Below are positions 1-12,300 of a stretch of DNA of 64,000 bases, piece after piece. The notes under the pieces were generated by a model. It was not told where the DNA came from. It did not search any database and worked only from the letters and a program-made list of their open reading frames with translations. Made by a program: the position numbers and the translations under genes. Source of the stretch: Phoronis australis (taxonomy: Eukaryota > Phoronida > Phoronidae); contig NMRA01000153.1 in the NCBI GenBank assembly GCA_002633005.1, forward strand, positions 755,637-819,636, given 5' to 3'. Numbering within the stretch: the first letter of the stretch is position 1; every line of letters begins with the position of its first letter.

Positions 1-1130
1 AGACAGAACACATGTTTATTTCCGGACTAACAGTAGAGGTCCTCGTTCTTAAACAACTTGAGGCTGCTGTTACGCCGCGTTCATCTGATATTCAAGTTTT
101 TACGCCCCGTCGGTGCTCCTTAATTATGCTCTTGAATATTTGGAAATTGTCTACACCCCTGTATACACACCACACTTTTTCGTATACGACTTTTCGTATG
201 CTAAAAAGGTGTGTGTAAGCAGATGTTCCAACAAAAATTTGTGCTGGTGGCGTGACTCATACCCAGATGTGCACAATATGGTTTCACGAAACTTATGTGC
301 CAAGTTCATGTGACGAAATCGAGAAGAGTTTTTAATTATCTTAAGAAAAACTCCAGAGACATGTTAAGTGCCAGAAACTTACCAGGATGCATGGAAATTT
401 CAATATTTGGCTAAAAAAACAATAAAATATCTTACACGGGAGGGGAAACCCCCCCTCCCTGCCTCCCCCCGCTCGGCGCCACGCGCCTACGATTCGACCT
501 TGGCGGGAATCCTAAACCCACCCCTTACTGAAAACGTAGATCCGCCACTGCAGGGGGTGCGAAGAGGGCAAAGATTCCTCCTCTGAGCGACAAAAAGTCC
601 GAGAAAATGAGGCTAAAGTCCATTAAACATGCGCAAAAGCGTAATTCACAGTACTGGTGCTTCTGTTTTTTTTTAGTCCGCCCACTTTTTGTTAGCAAGA
701 GGTCAACAAAGTCAGGAATTCGAGCCACCCATATTGAAGGCTGGGTGCGCGCATGCGCCTACCACACAATCGAGCGCGTTGGTTAGGATCTTTATCGTAT
801 TAGTCGGCACGACAGTAAGTGAGCCAAGCGCACCTCTGCAAACCGCAATGACAAGATCTAGTTGTCTAGAGGCGTAAACAACACAACGACCACATAGCAT
901 ACGTTGTCGTTCCCAGAATGAAAATCAGTGAAGACTGGTCTTCAAACGGATAAATCCATCGACAAATAGTAATAATACTTTGCCGTGTGGAGTTAATTAA
1001 GGGTGGAAGTGCACGCATTGCATATTGAAGCCATCAACCCTTGGGCGCTTTTATTGACGGTGGATTTCCAATGATAACTACAGAGAGATAAGTTAACCCC
1101 ATTTTTCAGACTTAGCTCTTATGGTTTTAT
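1..1130. other. Non-coding upstream region with a CpG-rich patch
   Basis: No open frame here resembles a protein. The stretch 420-560 is C-rich and ends near 560 in the words gatccgccactg, the reverse complement of a terminus style (CAGTGGCGGATC) also seen at 1525 and 34980, so it is probably the edge of a hAT-like MITE. A CpG-rich patch lies at 740-830. Confidence 0.4.
748..759. promoter_or_regulatory. NRF1-like palindromic site
   Basis: CGCGCATGCGCC matches the NRF1 core GCGCATGCGC. It lies in a CpG-rich patch about 55 bases upstream of a strong splice-donor-like sequence (GACA|GTAAGTGAG, GT at 815-816). RNF31's first coding exon at 8975 starts directly after an acceptor, so a non-coding 5' exon must lie upstream. 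This patch is one candidate, by inference only. Confidence 0.3.
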
Positions 1131-1318
1131 AGGAATGAATTTCTAAAATAGAATTGAATTTATGAAACAGAATTGAATTTACACTATTGGATAGAAATTT
1201 AAAAATAGGATTGCGTTTTATTTTAAGTAGGATTGAATTGATTAAATAACATTAGATTTGCAAAATAGGATTAGTTGAATTGATTAATTATAAGTAGCAT
1301 TGAATTTACGAAAATATT
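1130..1318. repeat. Degenerate AT-rich tandem repeat
   Basis: Irregular reiterations of words such as ATAGGATTGAATT and AGAATTGAATTT occur every 25 to 40 bases. The units are too diverged for an exact period. Confidence 0.5.
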
Positions 1319-1435
1319 AATTTTGTTATTTTAAAATAATTTCTGCTCTTTCCGCTGCTCATACGCTGGTTCGCGGTCAGGTAAGGTTGGGTTACCCACA
1401 AGGCCCAGTTTAAGACGAAGATACGACGGTGTAAC

Positions 1436-1525
1436 CAGGATTTTGAGTTGGGGGGGGGGNNNNNNNNNNNNNNNNNNNNNNNNNNNNNCATGGCCCCCTT
1501 GGCCCCCCCTCTAAATCTGCCACTG
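1436..1525. mobile_element. Small hAT-like MITE with internal poly-G gap
   Basis: The element begins CAGGATTTTGAG and ends ATCTGCCACTG. The reverse complement of the end, CAGTGGCAGATTTAGAG, resembles the start apart from a 4-base indel. GTAAC directly flanks both sides (1431-1435 and 1526-1530), consistent with a target-site duplication. The centre is a G run, 29 N and a C-rich run. No coding capacity. Confidence 0.5.
1460..1488. other. Assembly gap (29 N)
   Basis: N run placed directly after a run of ten G. Confidence 1.
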
Positions 1526-2086
1526 GTAACTGTGTGAACGTTGTATCCCTGCTCGTGGAAAACGAAGTTCAGCAAGGGTATTATGTATAATATGTTTAAT
1601 TAGAAAAATGGGACTCGTGGAATTGCGAGTGAGAACATAATAAACCACTGAGGTTCGTTGTAAAGCAATTCAGCTGTTTTAAATACATTTTGTACAACGA
1701 GCGACTTGGTGTCAAAAAGAAGAAATTTCGTGAAGTTTCAGAGTTCTTCATTTCTGATTTCTGAAAACCAAACTCAGGCAACGTCACGTGACGGAAGAAT
1801 TCCAGCCAACCCGCACCTTAATTATACAGCTAATACAGCACAAATACAAGGAACTCTTGAAATTTCTTGAAAAACATCACGATTTTACAAATTCTTAGTA
1901 CTGATGTTGCCAGTCATGTTTCCGTGACCATCTTGAATGTATCCGTGAATTTACAAAAATAGGCCTAGGGACTTATATTCGTAAAATGACCTTCCAAAAA
2001 CGTCAAATGAAACCGAATATACAACCGGGCGTATTTTCGGAAACTATGTTAAACTTTCATGATGCAGTTTTGAAGCAAACAACTAC

Positions 2087-2758
2087 AGTAGTATAGTAAG
2101 AGGTTTAGATGCCCCGTTTTGAGGCTCCTCGGTCAAAGGTCATCTAAAAGGAGGTCACGTGGTATAACTGCGATCGGGACACCTACCGGACGGATGTGTC
2201 AATGACGTCATGACGTAATAGGTTTGATTAGAGAGGCAACTCGTTTTGCGGCTCCTAGCAACGGATTGAAACAAAAGAGGGATGACAAGAACAAAACGTG
2301 AATTACCTTGGTTCGTGTGCGTCGAGTGTCGTTGTATTTTGTGTGTTCTGTCTCATCAAAAACAAAGGCAAAAAGGGGATAACCACCCAACCCAACAACA
2401 GATGTCGTGTAAAGTCTAACCCAGGCCCCGACGGTACTGAGCGAATCGTACTNGTTGGGTGGTTATCCCCTTTTTGCCTTTGTTTTTGATGAGACAGAAC
2501 ACACAAAATACAACGACACTCGACGCACACGAACCAAGGTAATTCACGTTTTGTTCTTGTCATCCCTCTTTTGTTTCAATCCGTTGCTAGGAGCCGCAAA
2601 ACGAGTTGCCTCTCTAATCAAACCTATTACGTCATGACGTCATTGACACATCCGTCCGGTAGGTGTCCCGATCGCAGTTATACCACGTGACCTCCTTTTA
2701 GATGACCTTTGACCGAGGAGCCTCAAAACGGGGCATCTAAACCTCTTACTATACTACT
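2087..2758. mobile_element. Foldback element, 305-bp perfect-length inverted arms
   Basis: Positions 2087-2391 and 2454-2758 are inverted repeats of each other with no length difference; the parts I compared base by base agree. A 62-base spacer containing one N separates them. The same 6 bases, AACTAC, flank both ends (2081-2086 and 2759-2764), as expected of a target-site duplication. Identical 60-codon frames in the two arms (2208-2390 minus and 2455-2637 plus) are mirror copies, not genes. An assembly hairpin artefact is possible, but the flanking duplication argues for a real foldback transposon. Confidence 0.75.
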
Positions 2759-2764
2759 AACTAC

Positions 2765-4690
2765 CACTTAATTGATTATTCACTAAGACTGGCTTTCAAA
2801 GTACGTAAGAGGGTTAGTTACTGACAAGGGCACACTCTCCTTGGATGGTAGTTGAGTAAAATCGTGATCCCAAACTATAATGTGTTGGTAAAATGAACAA
2901 AAATTTACATCACATCATATTAGATACGTATTTTTAGAATAATCTCTCACGAATAGTTATCACAAATACGCCTATTTGCGAGCTTTTGGGCTGGCCTATT
3001 TTCGAAAATTCCCGCTACGGCATTTTCTCATTGTGCCGAAGACAACGCCAAGATTTGACAAGGATAAAAATGTATTGACGCCAAATGGTAAAAGACAGGT
3101 TTCAGTCTCAGTTCCAAAACCACAGACATCTTAATCTTGATGTCTATGTCCAAAACCTATTCGTATTATCCTCAAGGTAGCGCTTTGCCACTTTTTAAAG
3201 TTTTAAAACTTGTCACCAGGTAGCGCACCGAGCCGATGTGCAAACGGATGGGAAATTCCCACAACTTCGAAGAAGGAAGAGGTTAAAGTCGACATTTCCA
3301 CTTCACTCTTCGAATAAACTTCTAGGTAACTCATTTCATTTGGGCTTCAAGGTTTTTGACAATTTTTATAGAGTTTCTGGAGAATTCGAATGTGGATAAA
3401 GAAAACTTGATTACCACCGACGACACCACGTTATTTTTATTTTCAAGGCAGTATGTCATTGTGTTGTAACTGTTGTAAGTTCTAAATTGGTCACTAAAAA
3501 TAGACAGTGTTCATCGTCTCCAGCTCTCGTAACAATACTCCGTCAATCGCTCTTTCTTTCTGCCAGTTTTCTTCATTCACTATCAAAATTCCTGGGGTAG
3601 CCAGACTTATGGGATAGAATGAAGACTTCTTCCCAGAAGTTCTGGTATCTCAGTCGTAAATTAATTGGATTGGACAAACGTTTTTATAAAAACAATGGAT
3701 GTTTTGCTCTGAAAGTGAAACTCAGTGAGCACATTCAGTTATGTGTAAAAATCATGCGCTTGATTTCCTGATTACTTATGTAAAGATTTCTACTACAGTT
3801 TGTCTGTGTAACTTAACACCTGAGGGTGACTTTGTCTTCTGATCAGGGGATTTTTTTGGTAGGCAGGAACATTTAATAATTTATTACCCTCTTCTCCACC
3901 AATTCCACCCCCCATACCCCTCAGACCCCATAGGAAGGTAAACATTGGAGAGAACAAACCAATTCGACTTCGCCAAATGTTTGCTCCACCTTCCTATCGT
4001 CACCTATTAAGGAACATGCTTTGAAGGTGCATTTTGAAAGGGTGATTGAAGTTCCAGGGTCCTTGGCATACTGCCTTTGGGGCTCTTTCAGAATCCCTTG
4101 TTAATGCTGTGCGTGTACTTGGAATCCTGCTTAATCTCAAGATTAAGCAGAAGAGCCATTCTTAATGAATCCCAACAATTCGACACTTGAGACACTCGAT
4201 TTTCAAGTATCTTCATATGGAGCTAGCGTATTATTTTTTATTAGTTTAACGTATGAATGATAAGTTTTGAACATTTTCTTCAGCTCAGTAAATGCAGTTA
4301 TAGAGTTATTTTGTTGTTTTATTAGAGCAACAGGATAATTTATTTGAAAACTGAAAAACGCGTTCGTTGGGTCAATTTTCGCTGTAGTTTGTTATCATTG
4401 ACAACAAACAATCTCACTGTGCAATTTTATCAATCAGCATGCTTGGTAAAACCGAGAAAAACATCTCTTAGTATTTTCTACTGTCTTGTGTATTTTTCAT
4501 GGACATATAAAATTAAACTTTTGAATTAAATTTTTTGCTTTTTTAAAACTGGTCGTTTGTTTATAACGGTGTTTTATAAAAACAGGTGCCGTGGTGTTTG
4601 CACTTCCCTCAATCTTCATTAGCAACTATCGATCATTCAAAAACTGATAGCCAATATCCGGTGACATGATGACTAAAAAATCCTGAAGTG
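2765..4690. other. Non-coding, AT-rich, no feature recognised
   Basis: No conserved frame, tRNA, long inverted repeat or tandem array was seen. Short C-rich patches near 3890-3930 have no clear meaning. Confidence 0.4.
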
Positions 4691-4702
4691 AATTTAAAAA
4701 CA

Positions 4703-6512
4703 TCTCGTAAATGACACAACATGTCCCGTAAGTGATATTGCGACGTTGGCTATTATTTCTGACCACTAGCACTTCAGGAAATAACTGGTATGAAATAATG
4801 AGGGATAGTATACGTATTTAAGGTTATTTCGTGTCACCTGTATGAGTTGATGTAACTGATTACGTAATAAAAATGGCAACAGATTATATTTCAAGCGTCT
4901 GTGTTGCAAGAAGGCACATAGAGACATTTGTAACACAACTCACATGTACATGTACTGGTAAATCCAAAAGTTTGCATTCAACATTTTTACAACATCTGCT
5001 ATACAACTGTGCCTGACATCTAACACATCACAAGCCATGTCCCATAAATGACGACTTAAGGTAATTCAAGCCTTGACAATTAGTCTAAAGTCTGTTAAGG
5101 TTAAAAACCTTTTAACGGCAATGTTAACTCGGCTTTAAACTTTACTAAATTAGGAGAAATCAAGGTAGTCCAGCAATTCATCTGACGCCTTGAACGCTCT
5201 GCGGCTCTTCCCAACAGGTGATAGGTCCAGGACGAGCTTCAGGATGTCATCTTTCCGTAGCCAAATCTTGTTTCCTTCGGTCACATAAGCAATCCACTCA
5301 TTTTACTGGACGGCTGCACGAAGTTGACTTCCACAAGCAAATCGACATCATCTGTGTCCACGACTTGTCCGAGATATCGGTGACCTTCATATTTACAAAC
5401 AAAATCGCCTTGCTTCACTTGTATCTTGACTTGTTTGGTCTCAGCTAACACTCTATTGTTTTCTTGTCTTCCAACTTTTTGTACTTCTGTCAGTTCTGAC
5501 ACTGGTATGAAAGACCCGTAAATCGTTCAGTTTCTGTTCTAAGCCATTCGTAACCAAGTTGTGCGTTTTTACGGGCTCCGTAGACTATTCTTTCACCCGC
5601 TGCGACTTGAATTTTGACATTCTGCAACGCAAACCAAGGTGACAAACTCTAATTAATAGGTATTAAATAAAGTAAAAGATGTCATCACTATTTTTGCAAG
5701 GTCATCTGCATTAAGTTATGTATCGTTACTGATAATAATTCAATTACTACGTAAAATGAATTTAATTTGGGTAAAAATAAAACAAATCACTTACGGGACA
5801 CTGAATGTCATTTACGTGACAATTTTTTACGAGAGCTTATCAAGACCGACGTCAAGCAGATTCGAATCAAAGTATGTTTTACAGGAAGCATTTCGTCACT
5901 TCTTTTAATACGTTAATAACAACCCTAAAACATGCGAATTATAAAAGTGAGATTACAGAAAACTTACCCAAAGGTTCTGCTGACTCCTTTAGCGAGTATT
6001 TTCAGACAGTATCAATGTCAGCTGAAGCGCACATGCTCGTTCTTGAAAAATTGACCTATATTCATGTCACACTTGCCAATATTAAGTGAAATTAGTTGGA
6101 CTTGACCTAATTATAAAACTGTCGTCCCGTAAATGAAGACTCGTAAATGATGAGCAACCAATTTCAAATGCCAAAATTTTTCCTAAATGTCCGCCAAAAA
6201 CTTTCAAAACTGTGCATTGATTTAGCACATCACCATAGCTTTGTAGAGTTATTTTAGTTTCCACATCTTCATTTTAATCAATGCACTATTGTTGAGTTTA
6301 TGCACGTCTCGTAAATGATTCCAAAAAAAATTCCTCTGCGCTTCTTGAAAAGCAGTGCCACACAGCCACTTTCAGATGACGCAAAGGTTTAAAAAATTAA
6401 TGCCATCGCCGTTTTCTTGTGTATTACAAATTATTGATCGCGAATTTACTAAAATATCTCTTGAAACTTTTTTTTTACAAAAACACGCCAATGAGGTCTC
6501 GTAAATGATTTG
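4703..6512. repeat. Cluster of the motif GTCYCGTAARTGAY, probably a decayed transposon
   Basis: At least nine matches or near matches occur at about 4703, 4723, 5038, 5788 (inverted), 5808 (inverted), 6124, 6139, 6305 and 6493, and almost none elsewhere in the window. They bracket the frameshifted ORF fragment at 5160-5502. Clustered short motifs of this kind are typical of subterminal transposase-binding repeats. Element ends and target duplication were not found. Confidence 0.45.
5160..5502 (-). pseudogene. Frameshifted fragment of a transposon-associated KYEG-type domain
   Basis: The minus strand reads KQGDFVCKYEGHRYLGQVV in one frame, then after a shift near 5290 reads EWIAYVTEGNKIWLRKDDIL and continues to a final DELLDYL at about 5160. 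A KYEG segment followed by GxV and a later W-x-x-x-DDIL resembles a small beta-rich domain often seen in uncharacterised proteins and transposon ORFs of invertebrates. The frame change within the domain marks it as broken. It lies inside the motif cluster at 4703-6512, so it is probably the remains of that element's ORF. Family naming is tentative. Confidence 0.4.
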
Positions 6513-6514
6513 AG

Positions 6515-8974
6515 ATTTGGCTTCACTCAGTAAACATGGTGGTAATTAAAATTTATTTTTTGTTTACGAAAAACGTTGGGTTTCTCTTTGAAAATGTCTC
6601 ACTAAGTTTCCGAAATGCAATTATTCGTTTCGATTGGACAAGTTATTATAACAAAAAAGAGCCTGTTTCTACGTTGTCGTTTTTTCAGCTTCACGTAATT
6701 TTATGGAACCCTAAGCTACATGGTGCATTGTGACACCTACCATGTAAACTGTAGCTGGTCATAAGACACAGCACGCACATTAGACATAAAGGTCTTTTGA
6801 CGTTCTTTCATGACTTCGTACATTCTGTGTGGTGAGCTGAAGTTTGGTTTCACCATTTGTCACGATTCATTGAGAATGAATGAGAAGTGAGTGTTGCGTG
6901 AACTTGGAATTGAATATATTTTTTAAGGCAAAAAGGTGAAATTTTTATTCAGTGAAAAGAATTTTTGTAATTATTGGCTTTGCGATTGTTGAGTGATAGC
7001 TTAAGCATATTTAGTTTATTTAGTTTCCAATAGATGGCGCTTGCCTACATACTTTGTCTGTTATGTCCTCAATAAAGGTCAAGTTTAGAACTTAAAAAAA
7101 ACTCTACTCTAAATGCTGATTTTGCGTACACAATATCACTTATCGCAACAGCGATCAACCATTTTTTCCTTTACCTTAACTTGTGTCGCTGAACCAGAGG
7201 AATATGTGAATGGCCTAATCTATTATTGTTTAGTGAAACTGATCGCCCGTAGTTGAAAAGGTTGGATAAAATTGAGATTATTTTATTCAAATGTAACTTG
7301 GTTTTGTGCAGTGCAAATTTCTGTGAACATGAATGTGATTATTTGAGTGAACTTGTCAAGTTGCCTCGTGTATTTCAAGTTCGCACAACACTCACTTCCA
7401 AGTTCACCTACAGCAGTTAAAACACAGTTAATCCAGATTCTGGGGACTGGGGACAAGTGATACACAGGGTTTGTCAAAAGTATACTCCCACTTATTGTGC
7501 AATGCCGGGAGTTCAAATTCAGTTCCCATGGATCAGATTCTGTGCCTGAGCCACATGGCATGAATGCCCACGAGAGTGGTGTTGACCTTTTCTCTGAGTG
7601 ATTACCATACCTATAATCCACACGTTGATTCCAGCACAACAGCAACTTGGCATGTATTTCTTTAGGCCTGACTCCTGGTATTTAAACTCCAGAGCACATT
7701 TGAAAGACTGTTAAAACTTTTCTTCTTCAATTTTCCCAAAAAATTAAGGATGTCTTTACGAACACAGGGCAGCGCCAAAAACAATAAGTTCCAATCATTA
7801 AATTAACATTTTGTTTTGTGCACATTTTATTATGTTGTCCAACTGTCTAATTTTAACAAGTTGAATTCTACTAAGAACAACTAGATGACACTGTTAAGTA
7901 CAACTTTTCAGCAAATACTTTTGAAATTTAAAAAGTTTAATGCATCTAGTTTAAATCCGTAGCAGCTTCTTTACTTGATTTTGTAATATTTAATCGCTTT
8001 GGGTTCTTCTGTGTGAGACAAATTTCGTTCTCTGCAAGTTTGGAAAGTGAAAATAAGACCTAAGGTTATTTTTATTGGCTGAAAAATTGTAATTTCACAG
8101 GACATAGGTGACGGACATACAAATTAGCCGTAAGTCTGTCATGCAATTGTTACCTTAACAAGTAATTCCTGGGATCTAAAATTTTGGTTAGTAGTATTGA
8201 GAAACAAGTTAAAAGAGAATTTGATTTTTTAAAATTTTGATTGAAAACTTTTGATGTAACTAAACTTTTTAGCACATTTTGTTTTGTGACGAATGTTCGG
8301 CACCATGATATCCAGGAGTTGTTGACCTTTGATCCAAAAAGTCAATGACGTGTTGCAGGTCAAATGATTTTTTTTAGAAAGTTTAGGCTTCATGTGATTG
8401 CACAAATTTGATATTGTAGTGAAATACCCATAATTAGCTTATTTATGACAATAATTATCAACACACGTAAAAATCGGGGTTAGTTTTTAGGGTCAAGTGA
8501 CCTCCAAAAATGGATCTATATAAGAAAAAAATTGAAAGTTATAGGAAATTCAAATATGGGTCTTGAAACTAGACAGACTATGGGCTTTCAGATGAGACCA
8601 GATATGTTAATCTAGTCACAATTTTAATTTTTGTCTCTAGGTTAACCTTTTCATGGAATTGCCCCTAAATGGACTAAAATGTTTTTAATTTTTATTGTAA
8701 GTAAAAAAATTTGGTGTAATAGAATTTCACGTGGTCGTCATATTATGCGGTAAATTAGGGTAGAATTATCGAAGTTGAGTTCTCAAAGACCTGGCACTTT
8801 TATGTAAGTTACGGTACCAATTTGGTTGGGCACAATGGTGAACCAAGAATAGGTGTAATCCATTTTGAAGTGGGCACGAAGTCATACATGAGTGTTAATC
8901 TGGATTAATACTGTACTTTCCCAAGCCGTGACATTTGACTGGCTTGTTGTTTACAGCCAATTTGTTTCTTTCAG
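6515..8974. other. Non-coding sequence upstream of RNF31 coding exon 1
   Basis: Probably intron or upstream sequence of RNF31. A 120-codon minus frame at 7283-7645 has no recognisable domain and is not called. A lone CTCF-like word, CCAATAGATGGCGC, sits near 7026. Confidence 0.4.
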
Positions 8975-8983
8975 GCTCACAGA

Positions 8984-9346
8984 ATGACAGAGAGAGCAAT
9001 ACCCATCACTAGTTATTTGGCACCTATTCCATCATCAAGTATGTTGACTGCTTCCCCAGGACACTCCCCAGGTGTGTCCAGCCCACTTGGTGGGCAGTCC
9101 CTTTCACTGATTACTGCTCCCTCAGACCACTCTAGGCTGCCACTCAGCAGTCTACCAGGAACTGAAAGTATGAAGCAGAGAATACTTGGTGCGACAATTG
9201 CAACTCAGAGAAGAGCTCTTGTTCAAGCTCTTCTGTCAAACATTGATACAGGACAGATATTGCGCAAGATAATCTCTTTAGAAGTTCCTGTTACTCGCAA
9301 ACTCGTTTCACTGGATTTGAAAGGGCTGTTAAATAGCAACTGCACG
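8984..9346 (+). CDS. RNF31: RNF31 coding exon 1: N-terminus and start of PUB
   Basis: The acceptor TTTCTTTCAG ends at 8974, so ATG at 8984 is nine bases into the exon and a non-coding 5' exon lies upstream. A Ser/Pro-rich leader of about 55 residues precedes the helical start of PUB, with TQRRALVQALLSN and VPVTRKLVSLDLKGLL. The donor ACG|GTGAGT follows 9346, phase 0. Confidence 0.85.
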
Positions 9347-12300
9347 GTGAGTTGGTTTGCTATTATGTGTGATTTTCAAGTTACATTTCGTCCTGTTCAA
9401 CAAGCTAAAAATTGATAATTGAATTGAATGACCCTTTTACCCCGACTTGCACAGTCTTGTGATACTCCCTACTGTGACTTGCACAATCAACCTTGTAATA
9501 CTCTCTACTGTGACTTGCACAATTAACCTTGTAATATCCCTTATGTGACTTGCGCAATCAACCTTGTAATACTCCCTACTGTGACTTGCACAATCCACCT
9601 TGTAATACTCCCTACTGTGACTTGCACAATCCACCTTGTAATACTCCCTACTGTGACTTGCGCAATCAACCTTGTAATACTCCCTACTGTGACTTGCACA
9701 ATCCACCTTGTAATACTCCCTGTTGCTACAAGATTCCATTTCTGGAACTAACAAGAACATCAAAACCAATTGCGACTCAAGAAAACACTATCGGTCTTTA
9801 TTGCATGTGGCCAATACGACTCAAGAAAACACTATCAGTCTTTATTGCATGTGGCCAATACGACTCAAGAAAACACTATCAGTCTTTATTGCATGTGGCC
9901 AATACGACTCAAGAAAACACTATCAGTCTTTATTGCATGTGGCCAATACGACTCAAGAAAACACTATCAGTCTTTATTGCGTGTGGCCAATACGACTCAA
10001 GAAAACACTATCAGTCTTTATTGCATGTGGCCAATACGAAAATGATGCAATGGCGCATGTATTTGAGTTGGTAATGGAAATGGAATCCTATCATGGTATG
10101 GAATATTATGAGACCGATTTTATGAAAGTAAATAAGGCTTAATTCAATTTTTGCTTTCTAGCCAGCTTAATATGGTGAAATGCCACTTTAAGCTTTGTGT
10201 CATTTCTTTGTGTGCACCTTTGGAAAAAGCTATTTTAAGAAATACTATGTCCTACAAAATAGCCGAGTGAATACGATGTTGTCAGACAATATCAAATTTA
10301 TTCAGTGGAAAGTTTATCCTAAGCCCCATGTGATTTTTAGAGATACTAATCTGTTATCAACAAGTCTATGTGATATCTTGCAGGACTCCACTAAACTCCA
10401 GGCCATAAATTGTGCTCTGAGTATTTTAGAGAAATACGGAAAAAATCTCCTGAAACCAGCCAGCCAAAGACCAAAGTTTTGGAAATCGATCAAGTTTGCC
10501 AACGGCACGTACAGAGAACACATCAGCTCTATCGCTGTAAGTACATATTGCTATATCCAGTGCTGCGTTGGTAGTAGACGTGCTATTTGAAACTTGTGTA
10601 TTTGTGTGACGTCATAGTTATTACATTTTCATCAGTGTTGTTTTGGTTTCAGATGATGTGTCATAAATGTAAAACGTGGAGATTTTATTAACAACCTGGA
10701 TAATATTTTTTTTTGAAAATGAAACCACATTCTGTAGGAAGTCCTTGGTGCCTGTTTTTAAGTTAATAATTGAGTCTCATGTACAGCACACATCTCGAAT
10801 TCTTGTCCGACTGGTCGAAAATTGATCAACAACCGGTCGTCTAGCCAACCAGTAGCTGACCTTCGACAGTCTGCTAAGAGTCGTCACTCGAGTCACCTCT
10901 GCGGTCGGCAGTTAATTTGGCAAACTGGTCACCTAGCTTAGGCAACTGATTTGGATTATGTGTATCCTCAGTTGGTTGTTCCTTTCCAGTGGCCACTCTA
11001 GTCTTAAACCTGCAGTTTATCAACTTACACCTATTTACCATAGTAAAACACCATGTACTTATAATTGCGTGAAATTAGAACAAAGCACAAGTTCGTGTGG
11101 AATTACCGACAGCACAGTAAAATCAAACTGTCGCATACGCGATATTTAACATCACGTTCATGATGACGCATTCTAGCAGAACGCTGTCTGATTTGGAATG
11201 TTATGTTTGTAGTTGAATATTAGTGGAATATATTTATTAATATGTCTGTTATCTTAATTCTACACAAACGTTAAATGATTTGCAAAAATATAATTTTGAA
11301 CTTTAACTATGAGGCGTTTTTTTGCCCATAACACTAAAAAGTCATTTAAATGTTACAGTTAAGTTGTATAAAAATCCAAAAACAATGGTTGACGTGTTGC
11401 GTCTGCAGGTGTTTTCAAAAAATGTTCGATGAGTAGCTGGAAAGTTTAACTCATAGTGATCGCTTTTGATTACCACTTCATGTATCCGCATCTCTCTATT
11501 GAAAATCGTTTTATTTTGTATAATTTGTAAATAGGCTGGTGATAGAAAAACATTTGTTTTGAAAACAACGTCAAGAACCGTTTGAACACTGGACAGTAAT
11601 GAATGAAAACGGCAAATGCAGATAGGTTTGGTTATAGCGTCAACTGTGATCCATCTTTCCGTGTTTGGTTATAGCGTCAACTGTGATCCATCTTTCCGTG
11701 TTTGATGTCACTTTCTGAGTTAATAAAAATCGTAACCATATTATTTAGAAGTTACATCATTTCGAGCCCGTGGGAGTATGCACGCAATACTGTGTGTTTC
11801 GCATCTTTAATGCAAGGGGTTAATACTCTGAAAATAAAATTTCAGAGTAATGGCCTTTCGGTGTTAAAAGTCACACACTCTAAAAATGCTGGTGATAATA
11901 ATTAAATTTTCATCGATGACGTTGAAAATATAACAATGATTCAAAAAAGAAAATCATGCAAAACAGAAATGCACAATTTTTATTTGTATGACACAGTTCA
12001 CGAAATAAATTTAGTCATGAGGTGATTGGTTGCCGGAGCTACTCACTATTTCAAAAGAGCTTGATTTCAAATTTCTTGACAGAAAATTTACAAAAACGTA
12101 TCGCTTTCTGCAACGTCTTATAGCAGTGAATTTCTGCTACCGTGGTTGATAACAGGACTAGTTTACCTGTGTGTTGTTTCGGCTTTAATCCCTTTACAGG
12201 TTGCTTCTAGTCTGTACTTTTGGTTTCATTTTTCATTTACATTAGATGAGGTCATGATATATGCTTGAGAAATATTCAGATACCAATTGCAAAAATTCGT

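Noticed and set aside
2298-2489. CRVKSNPGP resembling a 2A-like peptide in the foldback spacer
   Set aside because: Only the short NPGP core matches, upstream residues do not fit the DxExNPGP pattern, and the frame is mostly inverted-repeat arm.
7480-7545. Second tRNA-type B-box (GAGTTCAAATTCAG)
   Set aside because: It departs from GGTTCGANNCC at key positions, and no A-box or second copy was seen.
7283-7645. 120-codon minus frame
   Set aside because: No domain, no splice context and no compositional sign of coding.
9437-10142. Frames of 90-174 codons with repeated CNTPYCDLHNP-like or MWPIRLKKT-like units
   Set aside because: They are translations of the 37-bp and 44-bp minisatellites in RNF31 intron 1.
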